Assembly: GCA_049324835.1 (NCBI GenBank)
Contig: JBMOMT010000003.1
Coordinates: 1 to 64,000, forward strand
Direction: 5' to 3'
Length of the DNA stretch: 64,000 nt
Origin: JBMOMT01 sp049324835
GTDB taxonomy: Bacteria; Chloroflexota; Anaerolineae; CAYNKW01
The translations under genes were made by a program, and so were the position numbers. Positions 35,694-42,711 of this stretch are shown piece after piece. Position 1 is the first letter of the stretch, and each line of letters opens with the position of its first letter. The notes under the pieces were generated by a model. The model had not been told where the DNA came from. It was given only the letters and a program-made list of their open reading frames with translations, and ran no database searches.

Positions 35694-36689
35694 TCATTTG
35701 GGGTTCAGCCAGGGCATCATGGCCCGCAGCTTGCGGCCCACTTGTTCGATGGCGTGCTCTCGCTCGCGCTGGCGCATGGTGTTGAAAAAGGGCCGCCCGG
35801 CCTGGTTTTCCAGGATCCAGGAGCGGGCGTAACTGCCATCCTGCACTTCTGCCAGCATGCGGCGCATTTCGGCCCGGGTTTCGGCGGTGATGATGCGCCG
35901 GCCGCCGGTGTAATCGCCGTGCTCGGCGGTATCACTCACCGAGTAGCGCATGTAGCTCAGGCCGCCCTGCTGGATCAGATCGACGATCAGTTTCATCTCG
36001 TGCAGGCATTCGAAATAGGCGATCTCGGGCTGGTAACCGGCCTCGACCAGTGTCTCAAAGCCGGCCTTGAGGAGCTCCGAGATGCCGCCGCACAACACGG
36101 CCTGCTCGCCAAAGAGATCGGTCTCGGTTTCTTCGGCAAAGGTGGTTTCGATGACGCCGGCCCGGGTGCAGCCGATGCCTTTGGCGTAGGCCAGCGCCAT
36201 CTCTTTGGCCTGGCCGCTGGCATCCTGATGCACGGCCAGCAGCCCCGGCGTGCCTACGCCCTCCTGGAAAAGCTCACGCACGCGGTGGCCGGGGCTCTTG
36301 GGTGCGATCATGCTCACGTCCACGTTGGCCGGCGGCACGATCTGGTTGAAGCGGATATTGAACCCGTGGGCAAACATGAGCGTATCGCCGGCCTTGAGAC
36401 CCGGCGCGATGGCCTGGCGATAGAGGGCCGGCTGGGTGGTATCGGGCGTCAGCATCATGACCACATCGGCCCAGGCGGCGGCCTCGGCGACCGTCATGAC
36501 CTGGAGACCGGCCTGCTCGGCCATGTTCCGGGAGCGGCTGCCCTGGTAAAGCCCCACGGCCACCTGGCAGCCGCTGTCTTTCAGGTTGAGGGCGTGGGCG
36601 TGTCCCTGGCTGCCATAGCCCATGACGGCGATCTTTTTTCCTTTGAGCAGATCCAGGTTGGCGTCGGCGTCGTAATAAAGTGTTGCCAT
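35694..36689 (-). CDS. ilvC: Ketol-acid reductoisomerase
   Basis: 331 residues, class I KARI. The NADPH motif is VMGYGSQGHAHALNLKDSG, then MLTPDTTQPALY, APKSPGHRVRELF and the C-terminal knotted domain with ALAYAKGIGCTRAGVIETTF and Mg-binding EQAVLCGG. It converts acetolactate or acetohydroxybutyrate to the dihydroxy acid. ATG 36689 has a near-perfect AAGGAGG 7 bases upstream. It lies downstream of ilvB and ilvN, in pathway order. Confidence 0.96.
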   Translation of the reverse strand: MATLYYDADANLDLLKGKKIAVMGYGSQGHAHALNLKDSGCQVAVGLYQGSRSRNMAEQAGLQVMTVAEAAAWADVVMMLTPDTTQPALYRQAIAPGLKAGDTLMFAHGFNIRFNQIVPPANVDVSMIAPKSPGHRVRELFQEGVGTPGLLAVHQDASGQAKEMALAYAKGIGCTRAGVIETTFAEETETDLFGEQAVLCGGISELLKAGFETLVEAGYQPEIAYFECLHEMKLIVDLIQQGGLSYMRYSVSDTAEHGDYTGGRRIITAETRAEMRRMLAEVQDGSYARSWILENQAGRPFFNTMRQREREHAIEQVGRKLRAMMPWLNPK

Positions 36690-36726
36690 CGAGATTCCTC
36701 CTTGTGTTGCGTGTGAATGATGGGTA

Positions 36727-37239
36727 TCAAACATGGGTAGCGGTTTGGCCATTGCTGCCGTTGCCGCTGCGCACCATGGCCACGCGCCCGGTGCGGACCA
36801 GCTCTTCGATGCCAAAAGGTTCCAGCAGGCCGATGAGTGAGTTGACCCTGTCCTCCGGGCCGGTGATCTCGACCGTCATCGAGCTGGCGCCTACGTCTAC
36901 GATCTTGGCCCGGAAGACCTGGGCCAGCTCGATGATCTCGGAGCGCCGCCCGGCCCCGGCGCTGACTTTGATCAGGGCCAGCTCACGAAAGACGGTGGGT
37001 TTGTTGCTGACATCCACCACATCGGTGACGTTGACCAGTTTCTGTAATTGTTTGATGACCTGATCCACGATGCGGGCATCACCGTGGACGACGATGGTCA
37101 TGCGCGAGATGCCCGGCGTTTCGGTGTGGCCCACGGCCAGGCTCTCGATATTGTAATTGCGGCGGCGGAACAGGCTCGATACGCGATTGAGCACGCCGGG
37201 TTTGTTTTCCATGAGGGCCACCAGTGTGTATCTTTGCAT
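36727..37239 (-). CDS. ilvN: Acetolactate synthase regulatory (small) subunit
   Basis: 170 residues. The N-terminal ACT domain has LVALMENKPGVLNRVSSLFR and RNYNIESLAVGHTETPGISR, the valine-binding dimer interface. The C-terminal domain includes ELALIKVSAG and EITGPEDRVNSLIGLLEPFG. It raises activity of the catalytic subunit and confers valine feedback. ATG 37239 has TTGGAGGAA upstream. It lies 19 bases after ilvB, as expected for a two-subunit enzyme. Confidence 0.95.
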   Translation of the reverse strand: MQRYTLVALMENKPGVLNRVSSLFRRRNYNIESLAVGHTETPGISRMTIVVHGDARIVDQVIKQLQKLVNVTDVVDVSNKPTVFRELALIKVSAGAGRRSEIIELAQVFRAKIVDVGASSMTVEITGPEDRVNSLIGLLEPFGIEELVRTGRVAMVRSGNGSNGQTATHV

Positions 37240-37258
37240 CGTTTCCTCCAAATTTGCC

Positions 37259-38944
37259 TTATCCTGGGGCTGCCGGCCGCCGGAGCATATCGTGAACCGG
37301 CGCGCCCGGCGCCACCATCGGGTAGACGTTCTCTTCTTGCTCCACACGAAAATCGATCAGGGCCGGGCCATCGATGGACAGGGCCTGTTCGATGGCCGGG
37401 ACGACAGCGTCCTTTTCGCGCACGGTGAAACCGGCGATGCCATAGGCTTCGGCCACGCGGGCGAAATCGGGCCCCTGCAGCGGCGTGCCCGAGTAACGCG
37501 CCTCGAAAAAGAGCTGCTGCCACTGCCGCACCATGCCCAGGTAACCGTTGTTGAGAATGGCCATCTTGATGGGCAGTTTTTCCTGAACCACCGTGGCCAG
37601 CTCCTGGATGTTCATCTGAAAACCGCCGTCGCCGGCCGTGACCCACACCAGCTCGCCGGGCCGGGCCATCTGCGCGCCGATAGCGGCCGGCAGGGCAAAG
37701 CCCATCGTGCCCAGCCCGCCGGAGGAGAGCAGACCCCGCCGGCGGTGGTGCACAAAGTATTGCGCTTCCCACATCTGGTTTTGCCCCACGTCGGAAACCA
37801 TCACCGCGTTGCCCTGGGTGGCGTGCCAGATCTGGCGCACCACATATTGAGGCACCAGGTCGTCCGTTTCCTGGGCCAGGATGTCGCGTTTGGACGACTC
37901 GCTGCGCCATTCCTGGATGCGGCTCACCCAGGCCTTGCGCTCCTGAGCCGGGACCAGCGGAACCAGAGCCGGCAGCGCGTGTTGGAGATCGGCCACGATG
38001 GCCAGCTCGGCGGCCACGGTTTTGCCGATTTCCGCCGGGTCGATGTCGATGTGGATGATCTGGGCGGTGGGGATGAATTTGTTCACCGGCCCGGTGAGGC
38101 GGTCATCGAAGCGGCAGCCCAGCGAGATGACGAGATCGGCTTCACTCAAGGCCAGATTGGTGTAGGCCTCGCCGTGCATGCCGGCCATACCCAGGCAGAG
38201 CGGGTGCGTCTCTGGCATGGCGCCGATACCCAGCAGCGTGCTGATGACCGGTATGCTGGCCTTTTCGGCCAGCTCCAGCAGCGCGTCTTCGGCGGCGGCC
38301 AGCACCACGCCGTGCCCGGCGATGATCAGCGGCCGCCGGGCCTCGTCTATCAGCCGGGCAGCCTGCTCCACCTGCGCCGCAAAATCCGCCGCCGGCAGAC
38401 GATACCCCGGCAGATGGACCTCGTCCGGATAGATGTACTCGATCTCGGCGGCCTGCACGTCTTTGGCGATGTCGATGAGCACCGGGCCGGGCCGGCCGGT
38501 GCGGGCGATGTAAAACGCCTCCTTGATCACCATCGGCAGTTCCCGGATATCGGTGACCAGGTAATTGTGTTTGGTGACCGGCAGGGTGATGCCGGTGATA
38601 TCGACTTCTTGAAAAGCATCCGTGCCAATGACGGGCGTGGCCACCTGCCCGGTGATGGCCACCAGCGGCGATGAATCCATGTGGGCGGTGGCCAGCCCGG
38701 TGACCAGGTTGGTGGCTCCTGGCCCCGAAGTGGCGATGCACACGCCCACCTTGCCGCTGGCGCGGGCGTAACCATCGGCGGCGTGGGCCGCGCCCTGCTC
38801 GTGGCGTGTGAGCACGTGGTGAATGGGGTATTCCGGGAGCGCGTGATAGAGGTGAATCACGGCCCCGCCGGAAATGCCGAAAATAGTATCCACTCCCTCG
38901 TGCACCAGGCTTTGCCACACAATTTGGGCGCCGGTTCGTCTCAT
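37259..38944 (-). CDS. ilvB: Acetolactate synthase catalytic (large) subunit
   Basis: 561 residues, a ThDP enzyme. The N-terminal domain starts IFGISGGAVIHLYHAL, with the catalytic glutamate in LTRHEQGAAHAADGYAR, then SGPGATNLVTGLATAHMDS. The ThDP motif near the C-terminus is TAGDGGFQMNIQELATV and NNGYLGMVRQWQ. It condenses pyruvate with pyruvate or 2-ketobutyrate. The ATG overlaps the proC stop in an ATGA, so translation is coupled. Together with ilvN it forms the regulated first step of valine and isoleucine synthesis. Confidence 0.96.
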   Translation of the reverse strand: MRRTGAQIVWQSLVHEGVDTIFGISGGAVIHLYHALPEYPIHHVLTRHEQGAAHAADGYARASGKVGVCIATSGPGATNLVTGLATAHMDSSPLVAITGQVATPVIGTDAFQEVDITGITLPVTKHNYLVTDIRELPMVIKEAFYIARTGRPGPVLIDIAKDVQAAEIEYIYPDEVHLPGYRLPAADFAAQVEQAARLIDEARRPLIIAGHGVVLAAAEDALLELAEKASIPVISTLLGIGAMPETHPLCLGMAGMHGEAYTNLALSEADLVISLGCRFDDRLTGPVNKFIPTAQIIHIDIDPAEIGKTVAAELAIVADLQHALPALVPLVPAQERKAWVSRIQEWRSESSKRDILAQETDDLVPQYVVRQIWHATQGNAVMVSDVGQNQMWEAQYFVHHRRRGLLSSGGLGTMGFALPAAIGAQMARPGELVWVTAGDGGFQMNIQELATVVQEKLPIKMAILNNGYLGMVRQWQQLFFEARYSGTPLQGPDFARVAEAYGIAGFTVREKDAVVPAIEQALSIDGPALIDFRVEQEENVYPMVAPGAPVHDMLRRPAAPG

Positions 38945-39849
38945 GACAAATTCTCCTCTCCTCCTGATTTGTCCAACAAGTCACCATTGGGAAAACTCGA
39001 CGCCGCAGCCGCAGCACCGTTGACAGCAACCCCCAGGCGCGCCGATTTTTGATAAGCCGCCCACACGGCCTTGGATAGCACCGTGCGCAACCCTCCTTTT
39101 TCCAACTGATAAATGGCCTCGGCGCTGGTGCCGCCCGGCGAGGTCACCCGATTGCGCAGCTCGGCCAGGTGATGCTCCGATTGCTGCGCAAACAAGACAG
39201 AGCCGCGCACCGTCTGAGTCACCAACTGCTGCGCCACCCGTCGAGAGAATCCCAGGTGCACCGCTGCGTCGGTCAGGGCCTCCATCATCAAAAAGACATA
39301 GGTGGGCCCGGTGCCGCTGACGGCTGTGGCCATATCGAGCTGCCCTTCGTCGCGCACCTGAACTTGTTCGCCCATGGCTTGCAGAATACTCTGCGCCCAA
39401 CGCCGCTGACGATCAACAACCGCCGGCGTAGCGATCCAGACCGTCATACCCTGACCGATCTGGACCGGCAGATTGGGCATGGCGCGCACCACAGCCGCGT
39501 GAGCCAATCCCTGGGCGATGGTGGCCGTGCTCATCCCGGCCACGATAGAGAGAACCAGCGCCCCCGCCGGGATCAGGCCCTTCAATTCGGCCAGCACAGC
39601 CGGCAAGACCTGCGGCTTGACCGACAGCACCACGACGTCTACATCGCCACCGTCCACGGTCAGCGCCTGACAGTTGTCGGTGCAGGCCACCACGCCATAC
39701 CGATCTTGCAGCGTCTGCCCGCGCGCCTGGCGCGGGCCGCTGGCCACGATCTGTCCGGCCACCGCGATCTCTTTTTCGATAACAATTTTGATCATGGCCT
39801 CGGCCATGGTGCCACTGCCGATAAAGGCCAATCGAATCAATCCGGCCAA
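38941..39849 (-). CDS. proC: Pyrroline-5-carboxylate reductase
   Basis: 302 residues. The NAD(P)-binding motif AFIGSGTMAEAMI is at the N-terminus, followed by VVVLSVKPQVL and RAMPNLPVQIGQGMT. The C-terminal dimer domain has AVSGTGPTYVFLMMEALTDA and RVTSPGGTSAEAI, the classic ProC signature. It makes proline from pyrroline-5-carboxylate. TTG 39849 is the start, 5 bases after AGGAGG. Its place between ilvD and ilvB puts proline synthesis under branched-chain attenuation, which is unusual. The last 25 residues are a weakly conserved tail. Confidence 0.93.
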   Translation of the reverse strand: MAGLIRLAFIGSGTMAEAMIKIVIEKEIAVAGQIVASGPRQARGQTLQDRYGVVACTDNCQALTVDGGDVDVVVLSVKPQVLPAVLAELKGLIPAGALVLSIVAGMSTATIAQGLAHAAVVRAMPNLPVQIGQGMTVWIATPAVVDRQRRWAQSILQAMGEQVQVRDEGQLDMATAVSGTGPTYVFLMMEALTDAAVHLGFSRRVAQQLVTQTVRGSVLFAQQSEHHLAELRNRVTSPGGTSAEAIYQLEKGGLRTVLSKAVWAAYQKSARLGVAVNGAAAAASSFPNGDLLDKSGGEENLS

Positions 39850-39876
39850 AGAAACCTCCTCGTTGGATGTGTGAAA

Positions 39877-41541
39877 TCACTCTCGAAACACCGCGCCGGT
39901 GCTGGCCGAGGTGACCATCTGAGCGTAACGCCGCAGGTAGCCGCTCTCGACGGTTGGCTGCCACGGCGGCAGCGCTTCCAGCCGCCGCGCGATCTCTACC
40001 TGCGGCACCTCGAGGGTCAGGCTGTGGTTGGGGATGTCGATGCGGATGGGATCGCCATCGCGCACGGCGGCCAGCGGGCCGCGTTCGGCGGCCTCGGGCG
40101 AGATGTGGCCGATGGCTGCGCCGCGCGTCGCGCCGGAAAAGCGGCCGTCGGTGAGCAGGGCCACTTTGTCGTCCAGGCCCATGCCGGAGAGCAGCGAGGT
40201 GGGCGTGAGCATCTCACGCATGCCGGGGCCGCCTTTGGGGCCTTCGTAGCGGATGACCATCACGTCGCCCTCGTCGAACCGCCCGGCCATGATGGCCGCG
40301 GTGGCCGCCTCTTCGGAATCGAACACGCGGGCCGGGCCGGTGTGCTGGCGCATTTCGGGCGCGACGACGGCCTGCTTGACGACAGCGCCATCGGGGGCCA
40401 GGTTGCCAAAGAGAATGGCCAGCCCGCCGCTGGGGGCATGGGGGGCATCCAGGGGGCGGATCACCGATGCGTCGGACACCTCGGCCCGGGCCACGTTTTC
40501 TGCCACGGCGCGCCCGGTGACGGTCAGCGCGTCGCCGTCGAGCAGACCGCCATCGAGCAGGCGGCGCATCACCGCCGGAATGCCCCCGGCGCGGTGCAGG
40601 TCCTGGATGTGATGGCCGCCCGCGGCCGGGCTCATGCGGCACAGGTGTGGCGTGCGGGCGCTGTGATCGTTCAGTTCTGTCAGGGGGATTGTCACGCCGG
40701 CCTCGTGGGCGATGGCCAGCAGGTGCAACACCGAGTTGGTGGAACCGCCGAGGGCCATATCGACGGCAAAGGCGTTGCGGAAAGCCGCCGGGGTGAGAAC
40801 ATCCAGGGTTTTGATGCCGCGGGCCAGCAGGCGCATGATCTGCATGCCGGCCTGTTTGGCCAGCGCCATGCGGTCGGCGTGGATGGCCGGGATAGTGCCG
40901 TGGCCGGGCAGGCCCATGCCCAGCGCCTCGGTGAGGCAGTTCATGGTGTTGGCGGTGAACATGCCGGCGCAGGAGCCGCAGCCGGGGCAGGCGACCCGTT
41001 CCAACTGTTCCAGCTCGATCTCGGCGATTTCGCCGCGCATCACTGCGCCCACGGCCATGAACACATCGGCCAGGTCCACGGCCCGGCCGTCCAGTTCACC
41101 GGCCAGCATGGGCCCGCCGCTGATGGCGATGGTGGGCAGGTTGAGCCGGGCGGCGGCCATGAGCATGCCGGGGATGATTTTATCGCAGTTGGGGATGAGC
41201 ACCAGGGCGTCAAAGGCGTGAGCCTCCACGGCGACCTCTACCGAATCGGCGATCAGTTCGCGGCTGGCGAGGGAATACTTCATGCCCTGGTGGTTCATGG
41301 CCAGGCCGTCGCACACGCCGATGGTGTTGATCTCAAAGGGGGTGCCGCCGGCGGTTCGCACGCCAGCCTTGACGGCGTCGGCGATCTGGCGCAGGCCAAT
41401 GTGGCCGGGGATGGCCTCGTTGTACGAGTTGATGACGCCGATGAATGGCTGGTCGATTTCGTGATCGGTGCAGCCCAGCGCCCGCAGCAGCGAGCGATGG
41501 GGGGCGCGTTCCACGCCGCGTTTGACGGTGTCGCTTTTCAT
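39877..41541 (-). CDS. ilvD: Dihydroxy-acid dehydratase
   Basis: 554 residues. Fe-S cluster cysteines are visible in ILIPNCDKIIPGMLMA and in CPGCGSCAGMFTANTMN. The substrate and metal regions include GGSTNSVLHLLAIAHEA and the C-terminal TDGRFSGATRGAAIGHI. It dehydrates dihydroxy acids to the keto acids of valine and isoleucine. ATG 41541 has AGAAGGAG 7 bases upstream; upstream in-frame codons lie in the leader and have no ribosome site. It is the first enzyme gene after the tandem attenuators. Confidence 0.95.
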   Translation of the reverse strand: MKSDTVKRGVERAPHRSLLRALGCTDHEIDQPFIGVINSYNEAIPGHIGLRQIADAVKAGVRTAGGTPFEINTIGVCDGLAMNHQGMKYSLASRELIADSVEVAVEAHAFDALVLIPNCDKIIPGMLMAAARLNLPTIAISGGPMLAGELDGRAVDLADVFMAVGAVMRGEIAEIELEQLERVACPGCGSCAGMFTANTMNCLTEALGMGLPGHGTIPAIHADRMALAKQAGMQIMRLLARGIKTLDVLTPAAFRNAFAVDMALGGSTNSVLHLLAIAHEAGVTIPLTELNDHSARTPHLCRMSPAAGGHHIQDLHRAGGIPAVMRRLLDGGLLDGDALTVTGRAVAENVARAEVSDASVIRPLDAPHAPSGGLAILFGNLAPDGAVVKQAVVAPEMRQHTGPARVFDSEEAATAAIMAGRFDEGDVMVIRYEGPKGGPGMREMLTPTSLLSGMGLDDKVALLTDGRFSGATRGAAIGHISPEAAERGPLAAVRDGDPIRIDIPNHSLTLEVPQVEIARRLEALPPWQPTVESGYLRRYAQMVTSASTGAVFRE

Positions 41542-41709
41542 GCCTTTCTCCTTCTGGCGGTCTTCCTCAATGGTGTTGAGGCCAATCCCGACGAAATTTC
41601 TAACCACAGAGACGCTGAGGCGCCGGGAAAATCTGACAACGCTCGGTATCTCGGCGGTGCAAGTTATCAGCCACACAAAGGCGCAAGACGACTCTCCTCC
41701 TCACGAAAC
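41542..41709 (-). other. Leader segment between second attenuator and ilvD, with a dispersed repeat
   Basis: No gene is seen here. An imperfect inverted repeat related to that at 3340-3426 lies at about 41597-41665, with arms near ACCACAGAGACGCTGAGG and CTCGGTATCTCGGCGGTG. The last 30 bases contain the ilvD ribosome site. Confidence 0.5.
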
Positions 41710-41732
41710 AAAAAACCTCCCGATTGGGAGGT
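41710..41732 (-). terminator. Attenuator terminator 2 of the ilv leader
   Basis: Minus strand: ACCTCCCAATCGGGAGGT hairpin followed by six T bases, 38 bases after the stop of leader peptide 2. Its 5' arm can instead pair with TTGGGAG at the end of the leader 2 coding region. Confidence 0.88.
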
Positions 41733-41770
41733 CCTCGGAGTAAACACTCAGATTCGATGGACTCGTTCGG

Positions 41771-41866
41771 TCATCTCCCAACCGCTACTGTCTCCTGTAC
41801 TCGCAGGAGCGTAATTAGAACCAGAATAATTGCTATGGCGGCAGGGAAAAGAACCAGCTCGGACAT
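41771..41866 (-). CDS. Branched-chain leader peptide 2 (attenuation)
   Basis: 31 codons, minus strand, ATG 41866 to TGA 41771. The sequence begins MSELVLFPAAIAIILVLITL and ends RVQETVAVGR; 15 of 31 residues are Ile, Leu or Val. AAAGG lies upstream at rather long spacing (12 bases). A CTCCTG/CAGGAG hairpin (41792-41809) overlaps the late codons, and the final codons GTT GGG AGA TGA contain the strand that can sequester terminator 2. This is the standard layout of a ribosome-stalling transcription attenuator. It is a diverged copy of leader peptide 1, with FPAA and VGR in common. Confidence 0.85.
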   Translation of the reverse strand: MSELVLFPAAIAIILVLITLLRVQETVAVGR

Positions 41867-41903
41867 GTTCAAGCATGACCTTTCATTTCAACGGGTGCGG
41901 CAC

Positions 41904-41929
41904 AAAAAAAGCCTCCCGGTTGGGAGGCT
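41904..41929 (-). terminator. Attenuator terminator 1 of the ilv leader
   Basis: Minus strand: GCCTCCCAACCGGGAGGC followed by seven T bases, 26 bases after the stop of leader peptide 1. Its arm CTCCCAACC is fully complementary (9 bp) to GGTTGGGAG at the end of leader peptide 1. Confidence 0.9.
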
Positions 41930-41954
41930 CAAGTTTTCAGGTGTGACGAACCGG

Positions 41955-42047
41955 TCATCTCCCAACCATCAACGGCCCCTGGATAACCAGGAGCTCGGCG
42001 ATAAGAAGGTCAATGTGGGAGGTGATTGGGGCGGCCGGGAAAAACAT
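41955..42047 (-). CDS. Branched-chain leader peptide 1 (attenuation)
   Basis: 30 codons, minus strand, ATG 42047 to TGA 41955. It begins MFFPAAPITSHIDLLIAELL and ends VIQGPLMVGR; 11 of 30 residues are Ile, Leu or Val. AGAAAGG is 11 bases upstream. A hairpin CTCCTGG/CCAGGGG (41976-41993) overlaps codons for ELLVIQG. The end GTT GGG AGA TGA ACC-side sequence GGTTGGGAG is the antiterminator strand. A stalled ribosome in the Ile/Leu/Val codons would leave this strand free; a ribosome at the stop would cover it and let the terminator form. Confidence 0.88.
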   Translation of the reverse strand: MFFPAAPITSHIDLLIAELLVIQGPLMVGR

Positions 42048-42084
42048 CGGAAACGAACCTTTCTGCAAATTCAGAACGGGGCGT

Positions 42085-42113
42085 ATGATAGCACATCTGG
42101 TAGGATTTGTCAA
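42085..42113 (-). promoter_or_regulatory. Promoter of the ilv-leu operon
   Basis: Minus strand: TTGACA (42113-42108), a 17-base spacer and TATCAT (42090-42085), placing the transcript start near 42078, about 30 bases before leader peptide 1. It is divergent from the Rieske operon promoter 21 bases away. Confidence 0.9.
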
Positions 42114-42134
42114 AAGGGAGGGAGCGATGATTTC

Positions 42135-42163
42135 TTGTGTTAAAGAAAAAATCATGCTATAAT
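42135..42163 (+). promoter_or_regulatory. Promoter of the Rieske/cytochrome b operon
   Basis: TTGTGT (42135-42140), a 17-base spacer and TATAAT (42158-42163), about 66 bases before the Rieske start. Confidence 0.85.
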
Positions 42164-42228
42164 GGACTTGAATACTCCGGTAACAAGCCCCAAAAGTTTT
42201 TTGTAAGGCCAAGGAAGGAGATGCCAAG

Positions 42229-42699
42229 ATGCCAGAGGAAGCCACGAGCGGTCCAAAAGGGGTGACCCGGCGCGAATTTCTGTATTATGCCTGGATGTCC
42301 TCGATGACGCTGTTTATGGCCGGATCGGGCGGCGCAACGCTGGTTTACGCCTTTCCACGTTTTAAGGAGGGTGAGTTCGGTGGCAAGTTTGTCGTGGGCA
42401 AGGTGGAAGACTTTGCCGATGGCAGTATCACAGCCGAGCGCGAGGGCAAGTTTTTCGTGTTGCGCCAGGGTGACGAGTTCAAAGCGTTGTACCAGGTGTG
42501 CACGCATCTGGGCTGTCTGGTGCGGCCAACGGCCGACGGTTTTTCCTGCCCGTGTCACGGTTCCAAGTTCGCCGGGGATGGCCGGCTGATTGCCTCGCCA
42601 GCGCCGCGTGACATGGACGAGTTCCGGGTGGAGGTTGTGGACGGCAACGTCATCGTAGACACCAGCGCGCGCATCAAGGGCCAGTCGCGCTCGGTATAA
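42229..42699 (+). CDS. Rieske iron-sulfur protein of a bc-type complex
   Basis: 156 residues. The N-terminal TRREFLYYAWMSS followed by a hydrophobic stretch (about 22-42) is a Tat-like signal anchor. The cluster motifs are CTHLGC (91-96) and CPCHGS (107-112), giving the 2Fe-2S ligands and the stabilising disulfide. It passes electrons from quinol to cytochrome c outside the membrane. ATG 42229 has AAGGAG upstream. It heads an operon with cytochrome b and a dihaem cytochrome c, forming an alternative bc complex of the b6f-like Chloroflexota and Gram-positive type. Confidence 0.93.
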   Translation: MPEEATSGPKGVTRREFLYYAWMSSMTLFMAGSGGATLVYAFPRFKEGEFGGKFVVGKVEDFADGSITAEREGKFFVLRQGDEFKALYQVCTHLGCLVRPTADGFSCPCHGSKFAGDGRLIASPAPRDMDEFRVEVVDGNVIVDTSARIKGQSRSV

Positions 42700-42711
42700 C
42701 GAGGTCTTTTC

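Noticed and set aside
39169..41814. An 881-codon open frame on the plus strand opposite ilvD and proC
   Set aside because: It is the antisense of well-recognised enzymes. High GC makes stops rare in this frame. The composition is Gly, His and Ala rich with no family motif.
41700..42060. A T-box riboswitch for the ilv operon
   Set aside because: I looked for the conserved T-box antiterminator bulge and specifier loop and saw neither. The leader peptides and terminator-complementary stop regions explain the structure better.
41958..42245. A 96-codon frame ending in leader peptide 1
   Set aside because: Only its last 30 codons lie downstream of the predicted transcription start near 42078, so the longer protein would not be made from this promoter.
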